NCBI GenBank assembly: GCA_038380795.1
Contig: CM076267.1
Location: forward strand, 36,208,232-36,272,231
Length of the DNA stretch: 64,000 bases
Direction: 5' to 3'
From: Pyrocephalus nanus
Taxonomy: Eukaryota > Chordata > Aves > Passeriformes > Tyrannidae
Made by a program: the position numbers and the translations under genes. Below, in pieces: positions 12,026-24,744 of this stretch. The notes under the pieces are model-generated. The model was given only the letters and a program-made list of their open reading frames with translations, was not told the DNA's origin and ran no database searches. Position 1 is the stretch's first letter. Each line of letters starts with the position of its first letter.

Positions 12026-12134
12026 TGTCCAGGACAAAAATGCAGTGCTGGATCCCGCAGCCATCCCCGTCTTCATTCCAGAGGTCACCATTGGAGGCAC
12101 CGAGTTCGACAAGATCTATTACGAGTACCGAGCG
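12026..12134 (+). CDS. Internal coding exon E of the same gene
   Basis: This 109-base exon follows a strong polypyrimidine tract (TCTTTTCCCTGTTTTTCCCC) and ATTAG, and ends at GTGAGT. Its first T completes the Tyr codon from exon D; the next 36 codons begin VQDKNAVLDPAAIPVF and end GTEFDKIYYEYRA. It is the longest and clearest coding exon in the window, with high GC at third codon positions compared with the flanking intron. The pattern IPVFIPEVTIGG followed by DKIYYEYRA suggests beta strands. It ends in phase 0, matching the terminal exon. Confidence 0.88.
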
Positions 12135-13903
12135 GTGAGTGGTGCTGAGGGGGGCGGGTGTGGGAGGCCAGGGGACACCCCTGGGGATGTTCCTCGCTGT
12201 CCTGGACACTGCCTGCCTGCCGGGCTCCTGCACAGGGATGCACGTTTCTAAGAGCAGCTTCTGGATTCTGCCCAAATCCCCACCTCTTTGAAGTCTGCCT
12301 TCCCCACGAGAGCAGTAATGAAGCAAGTGGTTGGTTTCATAAGCTGATTTTCTTTTTTCCTTTTTTGTTTTTTTGGTTTTTGTGTGTTTTGGTGGTGGTT
12401 TTTTTTTTTTTTTTTGGTCTTTAGATGTGAACTAAAGGATAAGTGGTTTTCATTTGTTTTTGTTTCTCCTGCCCTGATTAGTCTCTGACCTCTGAAATCT
12501 GAAATAATCCGTTGAGTCAAACAAGAAAATTGGAAACCTGTGGCGACTTCTTATAAAATGCTGAGGGAGGGGGTGTTTTTCTTGAGGAGGAATGAATGTT
12601 GCATCGCTTCTCCAAACTGTTGTTGCTTTAAATAGTGTGTTTCTGCACGTGGGCACGGATCCAGAGCCTGTTGTGGCCCCACACTCTCCTACACCTCCTG
12701 CAGGCTCCCACACAAGGCTTTAATTAGCTCTTGCCTTGCTGGTCCTGGAGACAACGGATTCCAGCCCACTGAGCACTTTGCCCTGGTGCTGGTTGTGATT
12801 TACCTGGCACAGGGTCCTCTCCCACCACACGGGGCTTTCCCAAGGCCCAGGTATTGAAAATGCTCATTGGAGAAGTTGATGGTAATTAATAGTGATTGAC
12901 TAAGCTGAAGTTACAGGCTATAATCTATTTTCCAGTCAGGTTGGAATCTCTGCCACTGCATCTTTTTATTTTCTAAGCAATTGCTGAAGACAAAGAGAGG
13001 AATATACAATATAAATTGTTAGAAACCATGATTTGCATAATCAAAACAGAGTCATTTTTCTTTTCCTTTTAGTATATACAGTCTCTTACTGCAATGAAAA
13101 TGTAAGGTACAGATTTATGGACTTGTTTGGAAACTCTGAGCTACCAGTGTTTTCTTCTGCAATAGGCAGAATATTCCACATAATCTGTTCCTCCTCAGCC
13201 AACTGTAGTGGAGAGGCTCCTGGGCTCACGCTGTTCTGCCTCATTTGAGATGTGACCTTTCCAGCTTGTAAAAGGGGCTAAAGCTAAAGGTTAAAGCAGC
13301 AGAAAGCAGCTGAGGTTGTCTAATGGGCTTGAAAACTTCCTAGTCCAGCAGAGGACTTGCTCTCAGAAATTCATTCTCTGTGCTATCACATTTTTAAACC
13401 CAAAGCTTCAAGCTCAGCCTAAAGATTTTTGGAGTCCTTCATTCCAAGAGACGCCTGTGGCTGTGCAGCACAGATTTGAGAAGGATCTGCTGCATGACTT
13501 GTCTGTGGCACACAATATCCATCTGCACTGACAGTGCCTTTCTTCCCCAAGATGAGAGGGGTTTTTTGGGCTGAGATGTCCCTTTGCAGTGGAGCTGGGA
13601 ATTACTGAGGCTGCCTGACACACAGCAAGGTGTGACCTCGGTGCTGTGTGCTGAGAATCAGGGGTAAGACTTCTGAAAGCCTTTTTTTTCCCTCTGGCTG
13701 CACGACAGCACATCCTTCTTTGTGCTGGAAAGGAACTGAGAATGTCCTGGCTCATCAAATAGCTAGCTGCCAGGGAAAATTGTGACTTGCCTTGCAGATG
13801 TAGCAAAGGGATGCTTAGGAGTAGGAATGTGGGTACCTGGGAGGGAAGGCTGTGCTCTTGCACGGCTCTGCTCCTTGCCAGTTAGTTGACAGCTGAAGCT
13901 GAG

Positions 13904-13933
13904 CAAAAAAAAAAAAAAAAAAAACAAAAAAAC
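13904..13933 (+). repeat. A-rich run in the last intron
   Basis: About 20 A residues, one C, then six to seven more A. No processed pseudogene was recognised next to it. Confidence 0.9.
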
Positions 13934-15537
13934 ATTGCCAAAATATAATCTCCCTTCTGCAGGCATGATTGTAGGCCCTGATTCAGGAAAGTGCTGTGGA
14001 AAGTGATAATGTCTTTTGGAATAAGGAGGAGTTGCACATTTCAGGAGGTGTTCTGTTAAATTTAGGCAATAGTAATCCTCTTTTTCTGTCTTCTGAATGT
14101 TTAATACTTGTTATCCTTGAGGAATGATGGCGGGGAGGGGGCTGTAGGGATGGTGCACAATGCAAAAGATGCTGAGTTTTCCTGTTTTCCACAAGCTACT
14201 GGAAGGGGAAACACAAAGCCAGCCCCACCTGCTGTTTTATGTTCTAAGGATTAAATTCTTTGTGTTTAAACTTTGAAGATCTGGGGTTTTTTTTTTTCCT
14301 TCTAACTTGGTTTAGCAAATGAGGGTCTGAATTTTTCCTCTCAGACAAGGCCTCTGTGCAGAGGTGACACAGCAGGAGACCAACTGCACAGGCAGAGAGA
14401 GCAGAGGAGCTTGTAAACATGCAAACTTTGGATGTTTTTTGGGTCTGCAGAGAGGGGGCTGTAAGCCCTTGCCTTGCCCATGTCCTTGCAGGGCTGGTAA
14501 AACTGTGCTGCCACTTTGGCTTCTGAAGATAAAGGCTTTTAGGCTCACGTGACTTGTAAGTAAAGGCTTAATTATGGGATAATTACAGAACTTGAACTTT
14601 TCCTTGTGGGAAATATGTGCTTTCAAAGTTGGTGTAATGATGTTTACCACGTAAATACAATGATTTGCATAGGGGATTTTTTCTTTTCCCCCGTAACTAC
14701 TCCCAAATCCTCCATGGTGCCAATAGGCAGGGAACTGCTGTGCCTTTCAGAGTTGCATGCACACAACTCATGCTGCCTAATAATGGTAGTTTTCAGGGAT
14801 TTACAAATCCCAGGCAGAAGCTGGATTTTGTTCAAAATATTCATTAAAAGCAACCGAGGAGGAGGAGGAGGAAACCCTCTTCAGAGTTCAAGATTTTAGT
14901 ACGTGTGCTTTTCCATAAAATAATGAGGTGGCCACATATAGCTCTGAGTACTAGAAGCTCGTTTTTATTTTATGTATATCCTCTAAATTCATTCTCTGAG
15001 GTTCTTTTCATGTCTGAAGAGGTGGTTTTCTGCAGCCTCCTCATACTATAAAGTCACCTGGCAGGGTCCAGTCATTCTCTTCAGGTGCTCACAAACTTCT
15101 AAGGATGCTTTTCTGGCAAGGGAAAAGTAACCTTTTAGTCAGGATCTGTAGATCAGAGATAAGCATGTTCATTCTTTGGTGAAGCAACATTATTTTAGGA
15201 ACTGTCAGACTAGTAAAGACTTGACTGCCCTTTTTTTTTCCCCTTAACAACTGCTGCATCTCTCTGCTTTCTTCCAACTGCACACAATCCCCACGGATAA
15301 TGCTCCAAACTCCGTGTGCGCCCGGCGAAGCTGGAGCACTTAGGCAGATGTGTTTGCAGTGAAGATGAAAACAAATGGTTGTGTTTAATGGAATCAGTGT
15401 ACTTAAATAATGTGCTGATGTACTTCACACTCTGAATGCTGTTGGCAAGCCCTGCTGCATCTCCTGGGGTGGGAGAAACTGCTTCTTTGACGTGCATGTG
15501 CTTTTCTGTGCACATAAAAGTGCAGCTGTTTGCTGGA

Positions 15538-15820
15538 ATTCATGGATCCCAGGATGATTTAGGTTGGAAGGGACCTCGAAGCCCATCTCTTTCCACCCCT
15601 TGCCATGGGCAAGGACACCTTCCACTAGCCCAGGTTGCTCCAAGCCCCATCCAGCCTGGCCTTGGACACTTCCAGGGATCCAGGGGCAGCCACAGCTGCT
15701 CTGGGCAACCTGTGCCAGGGCCTGCCCACCCTCCTAGGGAGGAATTTCTCCCCAATATCCCATCTATCCCTGCTCTCTGTCACTGTGAAGCCATTTTCCC
15801 TCATCCTATGCCCCAGAAAG
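15538..15820 (-). mobile_element. CR1 LINE 3' fragment (~280 bases)
   Basis: Contains the GATTTAGGTTGGAAGGGACC 3' end, the CAGGTTGCTCCAAGCCCCAT core and the more internal GGAATTTCTCCCCAATATCC block. One of the longer copies in the introns. Confidence 0.95.
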
Positions 15821-18044
15821 GTAAGAGAAGGCACTCATTTTGTTGTCTCCACACCTTTTTCCCTAGTGGCAGACTGCTTTTGGAACACAGAGGTGCTGAC
15901 CATGAGCAAGGAAAGCTTGAGCTGATCACAGACCTGGCTACTGCTCTGAGGTGCATTGTGGCTCCTTCCACGGCAGCTGCACCAGCTCAGCTGCCTTGTC
16001 AAGCTTCATTTTTATATCCTGCTCCTCATCCTCTTCCCTTCTGCCCCAGGGCCTGGGAACGTGAGGCTGGCAGTCCCCTGCAGTCTTACATGGCAGCAAG
16101 TGGAGAAGAGGCAACAGGTCAGAGGGGAGGAGAGTCCCACCCTCTTTCCCAAGGCTTTTTATTCCTCTTTTTTCTTAAGGAATGCAACCTTAGGAAGGGA
16201 AACCCTGGTGTGCAATGTCTGCCGTTCCTCTGGTTATTTTGGTGGTTGTAGGGAAGGAGCTTCTGAGCGATGGGAAAGTGAACCTGCAACGTGAGTCAGC
16301 TCTGTCTCACAGCCCAAAAGGAAGGGTGTAGAGCGTGTGTTTACAACAGGAGGGTCATAAGTAGCCCAAACAATAAGGGAAGATTTTCTCCAGGTTTGAG
16401 GTGGCCCCAGTGGCCTGTGAAGTGCAGCCCTGACTGTTTTTGGCCCTGACTGTGGTTGGAGGGGCTGAAGGTGGCTGCTGGTAGAAGGGGATGTTAGGAA
16501 GTCCTTTAGCTCTCCCATGTCCTCTGAGAGTGCAGAATCTCCTGCTTACACATAAATCTCCCAAAAGAGCCACAGATGAAATACTTGAACTTTCTGGAAG
16601 CTGGAGTCTGGATCAACAGCAGGATCAACTCTTGCCTTTGCAGGAGCAGGGAGCTTTGGAATGTTTGTTCTCCATGTTTGGGATTGTTGCCATAGCTGCT
16701 GTCTTTGATACAACCTTCTGGTTTCCCTCTTCTGCCATTTTTTTTTTTCTTGGCTTGATGAAGTTTCTGTTTTTTTTAGGATCAAGATGTCCTTTCCTAA
16801 TTCTTGTTTTAAAGGAGGTGTTTGACAGCTGTAATGCCCAGCCCTGTCTGCTCTTGAATCCAGGAAGGAATGAGAACAGACACACAATGAATTAGGAAAG
16901 GCTTAATTTAAGTTGTTTTTTTTTTTTTTTTTTCTGTTTTATCTCTGCAAAAATATTTTTAGCCCTTTGTAAAACAGCAAGATGTTGCCTGGCTAGGTAT
17001 GAGTAAGACCAGAAGAACCTGAGGAGTAACTAAAACCTGGGAATGACAGAGTTGTTCCTGAAGGGTACCTAGAAAAGGGCAGGAATAGGCATGGGATCAA
17101 TTTCTCTTCCCACCTTCCCACTTCTGCTCTGCTCTCACCAGTCCTGTACATACAGAGAGAGTGTGAGAGCAGCCCCTTTTCTGCTTTAGAAATGTGTAGC
17201 TTCCACCCTGCTTCCCATGAAAAACACCATGGGCAGTTGGCAGGGATATCTATCCCACATATGGAAGGGAAGGAACCTGAGAGACGTTGGGACTGTCTCA
17301 AATCTTGGTCTGGGTGGTTGTATCTGTCTTTTCTTTTAGGAGATGGACCCTGCTGTCCCAGGCATGGGATACCTGTGTAAATCAAAAGGACAAATCCCAC
17401 TAGCATTAAAATAATCCATTTCAACTTGATAGTCTGTCCCTGAGCCCTGTGAATGGAAACACTTTATGTGGGAGCACATCCTCCCTTTCCCAGACCCTTC
17501 TTAATCCCATACCCATGGATGAATGTGATCCCCAGGGTAGACCTCCATTAAATTAAAATTAATTGAAATATAATTTAATAGAGGGGTAACATCTCCATGG
17601 ATCTTAAACTGTGAAATAATGTCAGTTTGAGATGTCTAACTGTGCTGCTGTGACTTGGATATTGTTACTTGGCTTTTTCCTGCAGTAGATTTGCACTCTT
17701 GTGGATAACTGGTGCTCCTTATGGACACTTCTCTTTCCAAAGGATTTCCATTGTCTGCCTTTTTTTTAATGGGTGAATGAAGGGCAGGACAACATTCATT
17801 GAACAATTTCAGCAAACTGGAATTGTTTTAACCTCAATTCAGTAAAGCTTCTGAGCACCCTTGTTTCTTGGGCTGCAGGGAATATTAACAGCATCGGGGG
17901 GTTTTTTTGAGTGAAGAATGGCAGGAGTGAGGCTGGAACAAACATCTCTGTGTGCCAGGCCTTTGGAAACCAACTCGTGCACACCTTGAATGTGTGTTTG
18001 GGGGGTTTTACACCCCCTCCCCTCCTTTAACTGTTGCTCTGGGA

Positions 18045-18365
18045 CACAGAATCATCGAGGTTGGAGAAGACCCTGAAGATTGAGTCCAGCTGTAAACTCA
18101 GCACTGCCAAGGCCACCACTGACCCAAGTCCTCAAGTGCCACAGCTACAGGACTTCTAAATCCCTCCAGGGCTGGGGACTCCACCACTGCCCTGGGCAGC
18201 CTGTGCCAGGGCTGGACAACCCTTTCAGTGAAGCAGTTCTTCCTAATATCCCACCTAAACCTCTCCTGGCACAACTTGAGCCCATTTCCTCTTGTCATTG
18301 GGGAGAAGAGACCCCACCTGGCTACAGCCTCCTTTTGGGTACTTGTGGAGAGCAATGGGGAGCCA
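18045..18365 (-). mobile_element. CR1 LINE 3' fragment, second subfamily
   Basis: Begins CACAGAATCATCGAGGTTGG and carries ACTCCACCACTGCCCTGGGC and CCTAATATCCCACCTAAACC, then an internal stretch ending near GGGGAGCCAAACCC. Older-looking than the copies at 15538 or 19291. Confidence 0.92.
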
Positions 18366-19290
18366 AACCCTTCCAGAATCCAGCCAACGTATGAAGCTCC
18401 ATTTCCTGGGTTCTCTCAGATTTTAGCTGTGTGCCAACAACACTGACAAACCTCTGGAAGTCAGGATTTCTACTGGAAAAAGCAGTCATCTGCTAACAGC
18501 AGTGATGGAAGGGGCTATTATTGTGGCTGTTATAAACAGCCACTGAAGGATGAGGTTTGGGTATTGATGAATGAGCCCAAGCTTGTAGAGTAATGACTCT
18601 GCTTTTAAGTGCTCTTTGATCAGTGCTGCTCAAAACAGGCTATTTATAGATCTCTTGGAGCTGCAGACCAGCCATTAGCACAAAGCAACACAGGAATAGA
18701 AGGCAAAATCTGTAATTCTTTCTGTTCCTGAAACATTGGAAAATGAGACAGGCTCTAAACAAAACCTTTTCAGGTTGTTAAAACTCTCCAGAGCTCTACC
18801 TGCCCATGGCTGAGGTGGAATTATCCAGAGGAGCTGGATAACAAACAGCTGGCTGAAGCTGTTTGTTGTTACTCCACAGCCTCTACCACTTTATAGGGCT
18901 TTTCATCATGTTTATAGTTTTGACAGACACTTCTGTGGCAGGTTCTTAATTTAACTGATGAGAGGGTCTTGTTTTCATCTCTTTTCCTAATGCTCCTTTA
19001 AAGTTGAGCAGCTCGGTGCCTTCGAGCTTGGCCCTGCCTTTGGGTACAGCTCATTCCATGGGTTTCATGCTCTGTGTGGTGGATTTTATCACATCCTTCT
19101 TAAAACAACACTCGCTGCCAGCCCTTGGGTTCTGCTCAGTGTAATGCAGCAGGCCAAGGCTTGAGTCTCTGTCTAATTCCCATGGAGTGGAAAAATCTGT
19201 TCCTTGGCAGTGACCTGGCGGGAGCTCAGCCTTATCTCCTGCTGCAGGGATGTGGATGAGCCCTTGGGATTGTCTGTTGGGGTCTCTGTT

Positions 19291-19430
19291 ATCACAGAAT
19301 CATGGAATGGGTTGGGTTGGAAGGGACCTTAAAGCTCATCTCGTTCCACCCCCTGCCGTGGGCAGGGACACCTTCCACTAGCCCAGGTTGCTCCAAGCCC
19401 CATCCAACCTGGCCTTGGACACTTCCAGGG
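19291..19430 (-). mobile_element. CR1 LINE 3' fragment
   Basis: Begins ATCACAGAATCATGGAATGG and ends at TTGGACACTTCCAGGG. It is close to the consensus shared by most copies here and so may be relatively young. Confidence 0.95.
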
Positions 19431-20745
19431 GATTTATACTGGAAGAGAAGGTGAATATTCAATCCCTTTCTGTTCTCTCAGCTACTGGCAAGTTCCATGG
19501 AGCTTTTTCCTATCTCTTTTCCATCATCTCTCCTCTGGGCTGGGCAGTCTGGCTGCAAACCCAGCAAGCCTCAGGACTGGCTGCCTGTTCCCATCCCTGC
19601 CCTTGTGCTGGCCAAGCCTGGGAATTTCAGCTGGGTGCAGTTTGGAGCACCAGCTTCAGCAGGAGAAGCATATCCTACCCCTTGCTTGGCATCCCCTGAT
19701 CTTCCCTGGTGCTTGTACCCCTCCTCTTTGCAGTGGTCTGCAAAAACCTGCCTGGGTCTGCAGGGTTTTTTACTGCAATCCCAGCTGTAAAACATGGGAT
19801 TTGAAGAGCCCATTTTTGGGAAGTCACTTGTGCACAGAACATGAGTTCACATCATCCTGCTTCCTAGGTAGTATGGGATTTGTTTACTCTGCCTTCTTCC
19901 CTTTTTTTTTTTTTTTTTTGGCTATTTTGACAGGTTGGCTGTAACATATCTCCAAACCCCCCTGCCTTTGCCAAGGCCCACTGGGAAGGATGGAGTTATG
20001 GATGAATACTTATTATAACATTTGCTTTGATGTTTTGCATGTCTTTAAGCAAAGGCACATGGGGAATTTGTTTTGGACAATGAATTTGAGTTCTGTTGGG
20101 ATTGATATTGTAGCTTTTTTAAAGAGGGCAGATTTACCCAGAAACAAAACTGTAAACTCCTGTCTTTTCCCAGAGATCTCCTGTTGCTTTAATAATCTAG
20201 TTATCTGGAAATCTCTTCAAGTATCAAAGGGCCAATTATGTGCTGCCTGGAGAGGAGCAGGGAGAGCTGTGTTTGTGTCACAGGCTGGTCACAGCAGGTC
20301 TGGTGTCCTCCCTGGCTCACCACTGGAGATTCGTGGGGCAGAGACAGTAATCAGGTATTTTCATCTCCCATCTCCTCTCTGCTCAGCAGGGGGAACTCTC
20401 AACAGGACTGTGTGGTTTCTGCTGATATTTAGACAAGACATTTAATTGAAAAACCTCAGAAAAGCTGATCACAAGTGCTTGTGACAAGGCAGGGTGGGGA
20501 GTGTCTCAGGAAGGAGGTAAAATCTCCTGTTAGCTTGATTTTTAGGGAAAGAAGTGTCTTATTTTTTGACCTTCAGGTAAAAAAAACCCACAGCCCTCCA
20601 CTTCCTCAAAACAACAGGCTTCATCTTTGATTAAATAGCTATTTTTTGTGGCCTTAGTATAGATTTTTATCAAGACTGGGTCTTGCTTCTCTCTGCAGGG
20701 GCAGCTGTCTACAACAGGATAGTCTTACGGGTTGTTTGTGGTGTG

Positions 20746-20815
20746 TTTTTTTTTTTTTTTTTTTTTTTTTTGTTTTGTTTGTTTGTTAGTTTGTGTTTTT
20801 TTTTTTTTTTTTTTT
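20746..20815 (+). repeat. Two long T-runs separated by a TTTG-rich spacer
   Basis: About 26 T residues (20746-20771) and 20 T residues (20796-20815) flank a GTTTTGTTTGTTTG-type spacer. The tract lies in the last intron. It could be a collapsed poly-A/T tail or a slippage hot spot; run lengths may be unreliable in assembly. Confidence 0.9.
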
Positions 20816-21438
20816 GAAAGGAAAAACCATCAGGACAACTCAGGGGTTTTGAGTGAAACCAGTGTTTGTGTGGAGACAGACCAGATGATCTGTGCTTAAT
20901 TATTACAAAGACTGCCAGCAGATAGCTTGTTTTTTAAAGGAAGAGTTTTATTACAGCATCTTTGCTTGCTTCAGACTTTCTCACAAAACTAATTTGCCTT
21001 TTTTTTTTATGGTGGTTTGCTTCTTGAATCCAGTGTTGGAGCTCCAAGATGAACACCGTATTCTGTCTCTTTTTCATTCACGGAGGTGGGAATGGAGGTT
21101 CTGGAGATGGGTTCTGCTTTTGGAGCTGGGATCTAACCATCTCTGGCATTTCAGGTTGTGGCCAGTGCTTACCAAAGCTTTAATGAAGTTAAGTTCAGCT
21201 CTTGAAGGCTAAATCTGCAGTTCCATTTGAATGGTTTAATTTAACGTGGTAATTAACTCAGTATCTCATGCATGAAGTATTTCATGTATTTAATAATGTG
21301 GGTGCCTATTTTGGAGTGAGGTTCTACTGACTGATTCAATTCCTCTGCCACGTGATACAGTGAGAGGAGTCATCTCAAACTGGGGAGGAGCTGGATGAAT
21401 CCAGGTGGAATATGCTGTAGAGATAACTGGCCTAATTT

Positions 21439-21462
21439 ATATATATATATATATATATATAA
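21439..21462. repeat. AT dinucleotide microsatellite
   Basis: About twelve AT units about 135 bases upstream of the terminal coding exon. Confidence 0.95.
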
Positions 21463-21596
21463 TGGCATAGTGGGTTTTGTGGGTCCCCCCTTCAGCTGCA
21501 CAGCTCAGGATTGAGTTCTGCAGATGCCACGAGGCACTCCCAGACCCTGTGTGGGGAGTGGGAAACGTCTGTGACCGAGCTCTGTGCTTTCTGCAG

Positions 21597-21665
21597 CTCC
21601 CTGGGCGCAAGTACAAGCAGGGCTACAATGCCGACGTGGGGGACAAGTGGATCTGGCTGAAGTGA
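21597..21665 (+). CDS. Terminal coding exon F of the same gene, with stop codon
   Basis: This exon follows TGTGCTTTCTGCAG and encodes 22 residues from [11 protein letters not shown] to the C-terminus [11 protein letters not shown], then TGA. The 9.46-kb intron before it is the largest in the gene seen here. Joined, exons A to F give about 134 C-terminal residues with no frame conflict at any of five junctions, which is strong internal evidence for one gene. I do not recognise the family. One unverified idea is a dynein axonemal assembly factor 9 (Shulin, human C20orf194)-like C-terminus, on size and long-intron grounds only; I give that little weight and assign no symbol. Confidence 0.87.
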   Translation, partial: LPGRKYKQGYNADVGDKWIWLK

Positions 21666-22020
21666 AGGCCCTGGGGAGCCCTGGCCACGAGGGACCATGG
21701 GACTTGAGTGAAGAGGAGCCAAGCTCGCTGCACCTGCTCCACATCAGCACCGAGAAAACGCTGGTTAAATCACCTTCCACCCCCAGCTGAAGGGAACAGT
21801 CTCCGAGAAGGAAAACCACTTTATCCTGCTTTGTTTTTCCCTGATGAACTCAGGACTTCAGGTGTTGGGTAGTCAGTGTGTGATAGCAAAGTGATCTGGG
21901 GCAGGCTTTAGATCAGAGCCGAGCTTTCTCTTCCTCAAGACTGTGGCGTATTATTATACAGGATTACTGTTGTTCTGCTGAATTAAGAGAAATTAAACCT
22001 GTGTCCTCCTGGCTCTTGTA
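21666..22020 (+). other. 3' untranslated region (approximate end)
   Basis: About 350 bases of unique sequence follow the TGA stop. The end is inferred from the ATTAAA hexamer at about 21992 and the GT/T-rich sequence after it. The 3'UTR is short for a vertebrate gene; a longer form ending further right cannot be excluded. Confidence 0.55.
21992..21997 (+). terminator. Candidate polyadenylation signal ATTAAA
   Basis: ATTAAA is the commonest variant of AATAAA. It sits about 330 bases after the stop codon. T/GT-rich sequence (CATGCGTGGTGTTTTATTGG near 22040-22060) follows and could be the downstream element. Cleavage would be expected roughly 10-30 bases after the hexamer. Confidence 0.55.
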
Positions 22021-24170
22021 AAGTTAATTTCTTGCTCTGTCATGCGTGGTGTTTTATTGGGTTCACTAGGAACAACAACATGTGCTGAAAGGCACTTGCT
22101 GGACCCCAGCAAAGCTCACTGAGATATGGAGAGAAGTGATCTCAATTTATACAGCAAAATGTCCATGCTTAAGAATATAAAAAAATATTCAAAATCATTC
22201 CCAGTGGTTGTACTCAGCTTCTCCTCTTTGATTCCACTGTAGAGCAAAATGTTTGTTGGGTATAAAAGACAAATGTAATTATTATTTTTGCAAGTCCCCC
22301 GAAAGTCCAAGTTGGAGGGGTTTTCTGTAAAGAAATGAATCATTTGGTGTTAGTTAGTCACAGAAATGAGGCACCTTGGCACCGGTTCAAGCAATGCTGT
22401 CCAGATTCAGGCTGCAGTTAATTTTGCATTTCCAGCAAGGGGCCAACTGCTTCAATCACCCAGGAAAAGTGCTGCCAGGCATCCCGGAATTTAGGGCACT
22501 GCCTTGGAATTAAGCAGCCAAGTCGTGCTCATGCCCCTTCCCGTATCAAAACCAATATGAAAAGAGTCCTCTAACGAGAGCCTTGGGGGCCTGGTTTTAG
22601 ATACTGAGATGAATGAGCAGTGGGATAGAAACGTGGCTTACTGATCCTGTAGCTTTTTGTTTCCATGTTTTATGGCTTATCCTGTGCCCTCCTCCAGGAT
22701 GGGGTGCCCTGATCCCAAAGGACTGCCAGCCTGCGCTGCTGTTCTGTTCTCCTACACGGTGAGATCACGAGCCCAGAGCTCCATCTCCCAGCACTGAGGA
22801 GTGTGGAGATGAAAAGAACACCTGCTGTGGTTTTAGGATCCCTTTGGAGTCATCCAGCTCTGTTTGTCCAGGTGTCCTCCATCTCAGCATGGCTGTGTTC
22901 TCCAGGTGCTGGAATTCACTTGGCACAGTGTGTTCAGCCTGATGTCAGATCTCCTGGAAAGGTGTTTGGTGCTGTGGGTAGAGCTGGGGAAGCTGTTGTG
23001 TTCACCCCAGTGGGGTGCAGAGCAGATTCCAGAGCCTTCCCTGCCTGTTCCAGCAGCGCCCTGAGAGCTGAGCTGAGCTTTGGGTGTAAAAGACTTCAAT
23101 TCCAGTCAGGAAAAGCAGTGTTGGCTTGTATGGTGAGCAGTGTGGGGTGACAGAATGCTTCTTGAGCGTGCCTTTTTTTTTTTTTTTTTTTTTAATTTTA
23201 TTCAGGTTTTAACTCTGCTTTAAAGTAAAACTGTTTACACCCTGAATCTGTGAAGGAAATAACTTTCTCTCCCCTTGCTGTAGGAAGGAGTGCTAGCTGT
23301 GTTTTTCTCTTCCCTCCTTCCCACTCCAGCAAGTCAAAAAAAACATCTCTTAGCAAACCAGCTGTAAAGATTTTGGGTTTTGGAGGCTGTGCTGTGCCAG
23401 TTGGATGAGTCCCTTTCCAGTTCTTACTTAGATTGGAAAAGCTAACGTGGCTCAAGTCCTCTCCGTGCATCCGCGTAGGTGCACGTGTGATACCATCTGC
23501 AGTCTGTCCTCTTGTCCCAAATTCCCAACGACAGTGTTAACGCACGGAGAAGTTTGCCTGCCATGTCCCATGCTTGGTTCTGCCTGCTTTGCCAGTGCAG
23601 ATTCCTTGGGAAAGGGCATGTTTATGGGCAGAGTCAGCAGCTTTCCCAGTGGCTGCAGTTGGTCGGTCCAATAGTTCAGCAACAAACTCCCCCTCTGGTT
23701 CACTTTTTGGTGGCACAGAAGGGGAAGAAGGAAAGAGGAGGTGGCTGGGGGTGGTGCTGCCACCAAAACAAGGGCTTGCTGTGCTGCAGCCTCGGATGAG
23801 GAAGTGAAGCCCCTCGGCCTCAGGAACCCGTGATTTCATGCCAGTACCTGTCCTGCTCAAACAACTCAGCTTATGGCCTTTCAGCTTTGGTCTCATTACC
23901 ACCCCGTCTGGCCTCTGCTGGGGCTGACTGGAGCACATCTGTGCTCTCCCAGTGTGGCCATTAATAGCCTCCTCCTCAGCCAGGGCACAGCTGGGACCAT
24001 CCGGGGTGTGCCAGGGGCAGCCTCTCCACTGAGCAGACCTGTGGGTGGCTCCTCGCCTGTCCCTGCCCACCCTGTGCTCCTCAGCAGTGACATCTGGCCT
24101 AGGGCTGCAGTTATGGGATCCAATTTCTTTGTCCCTTTCCTCCTTCAAGGTGAAACTTTGATGGTTTAAT
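22020..24170. other. Intergenic sequence downstream of the gene
   Basis: Unique sequence with a T-run at 23168. Open frames up to 203 residues (minus, 23537-24148) have no recognisable domains or splice-consistent partners. Confidence 0.5.
23168..23193 (+). repeat. T-run
   Basis: A near-pure T tract of more than 20 bases shortly after the 3' end of the gene, in unique sequence. Confidence 0.88.
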
Positions 24171-24319
24171 CACAGAATCTCAGAATGGGTTGGGTTGGGA
24201 GGGACCTTAAAGCCCATCTTGTTCCACCCCCTGCCATGGGCAGGGACACCTTCCACAAGTCTAGGTTGTTCCAAGCCCTGTCCAGCCTGGCCTTGGACAC
24301 TTCCAGGGATGGGGCAGCA
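24171..24319 (-). mobile_element. CR1 LINE 3' fragment
   Basis: Begins CACAGAATCTCAGAATGGGT and ends at CTTCCAGGGATGGGGCAGC. It faces the plus-strand copy at 24745, making an inverted pair. Confidence 0.95.
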
Positions 24320-24744
24320 CCATAAAATGACAGCGAGGTTTGGGTATTATCTGTGCTGCTTCAGTTCTGCTGTGCCCCCACCACAGGCAGAGGTTGGAAT
24401 TAATCCTTTCTGTGGAAGAGCTTGCTGAGCAAGCACAATTTAGATGCACAAAAAATTCCAGCTGGCTTCTAGTGCTGTTTGCAAAAGACTGGGCAAAATG
24501 AATTATTTGTGCAGTAGTGAGTAGAAGAAATCAGAGCAGAGAGGGGCTGGGATGGCACCTGATGGGTGCCCGTGCAGGTTTAGTGTGAGCTGAGCATTAA
24601 TGGAGAACCCTAAAAGCAATCTGCATTCAGGGGTGTCTTGGAGGAGAAGAAGGTCCAAAGATCAAGGAAAAGAATGGGCTCTCCTCCATGGTATGGCTTT
24701 CTGTTGACTTGCATTTATGGAGATGACAGGAGGTGGCATCGTGA

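Larger units (their letters stand above)
12135..21596 (+). other. Intron E-F (9.46 kb)
   Basis: The largest intron visible. It carries CR1 fragments at 15538, 18045 and 19291 and long A or T runs at about 12398-12415, 13904-13924, 16918-16933, 19902-19919 and 20746-20815. An AT dinucleotide tract at 21439-21462 lies about 140 bases before the last exon. No additional exon with matching phase was seen. Confidence 0.6.

Noticed and set aside
15436..16251. 271-residue plus-strand open frame
   Set aside because: About a third of it is the antisense reading of a CR1 copy (15538-15820); the rest has no recognised similarity.
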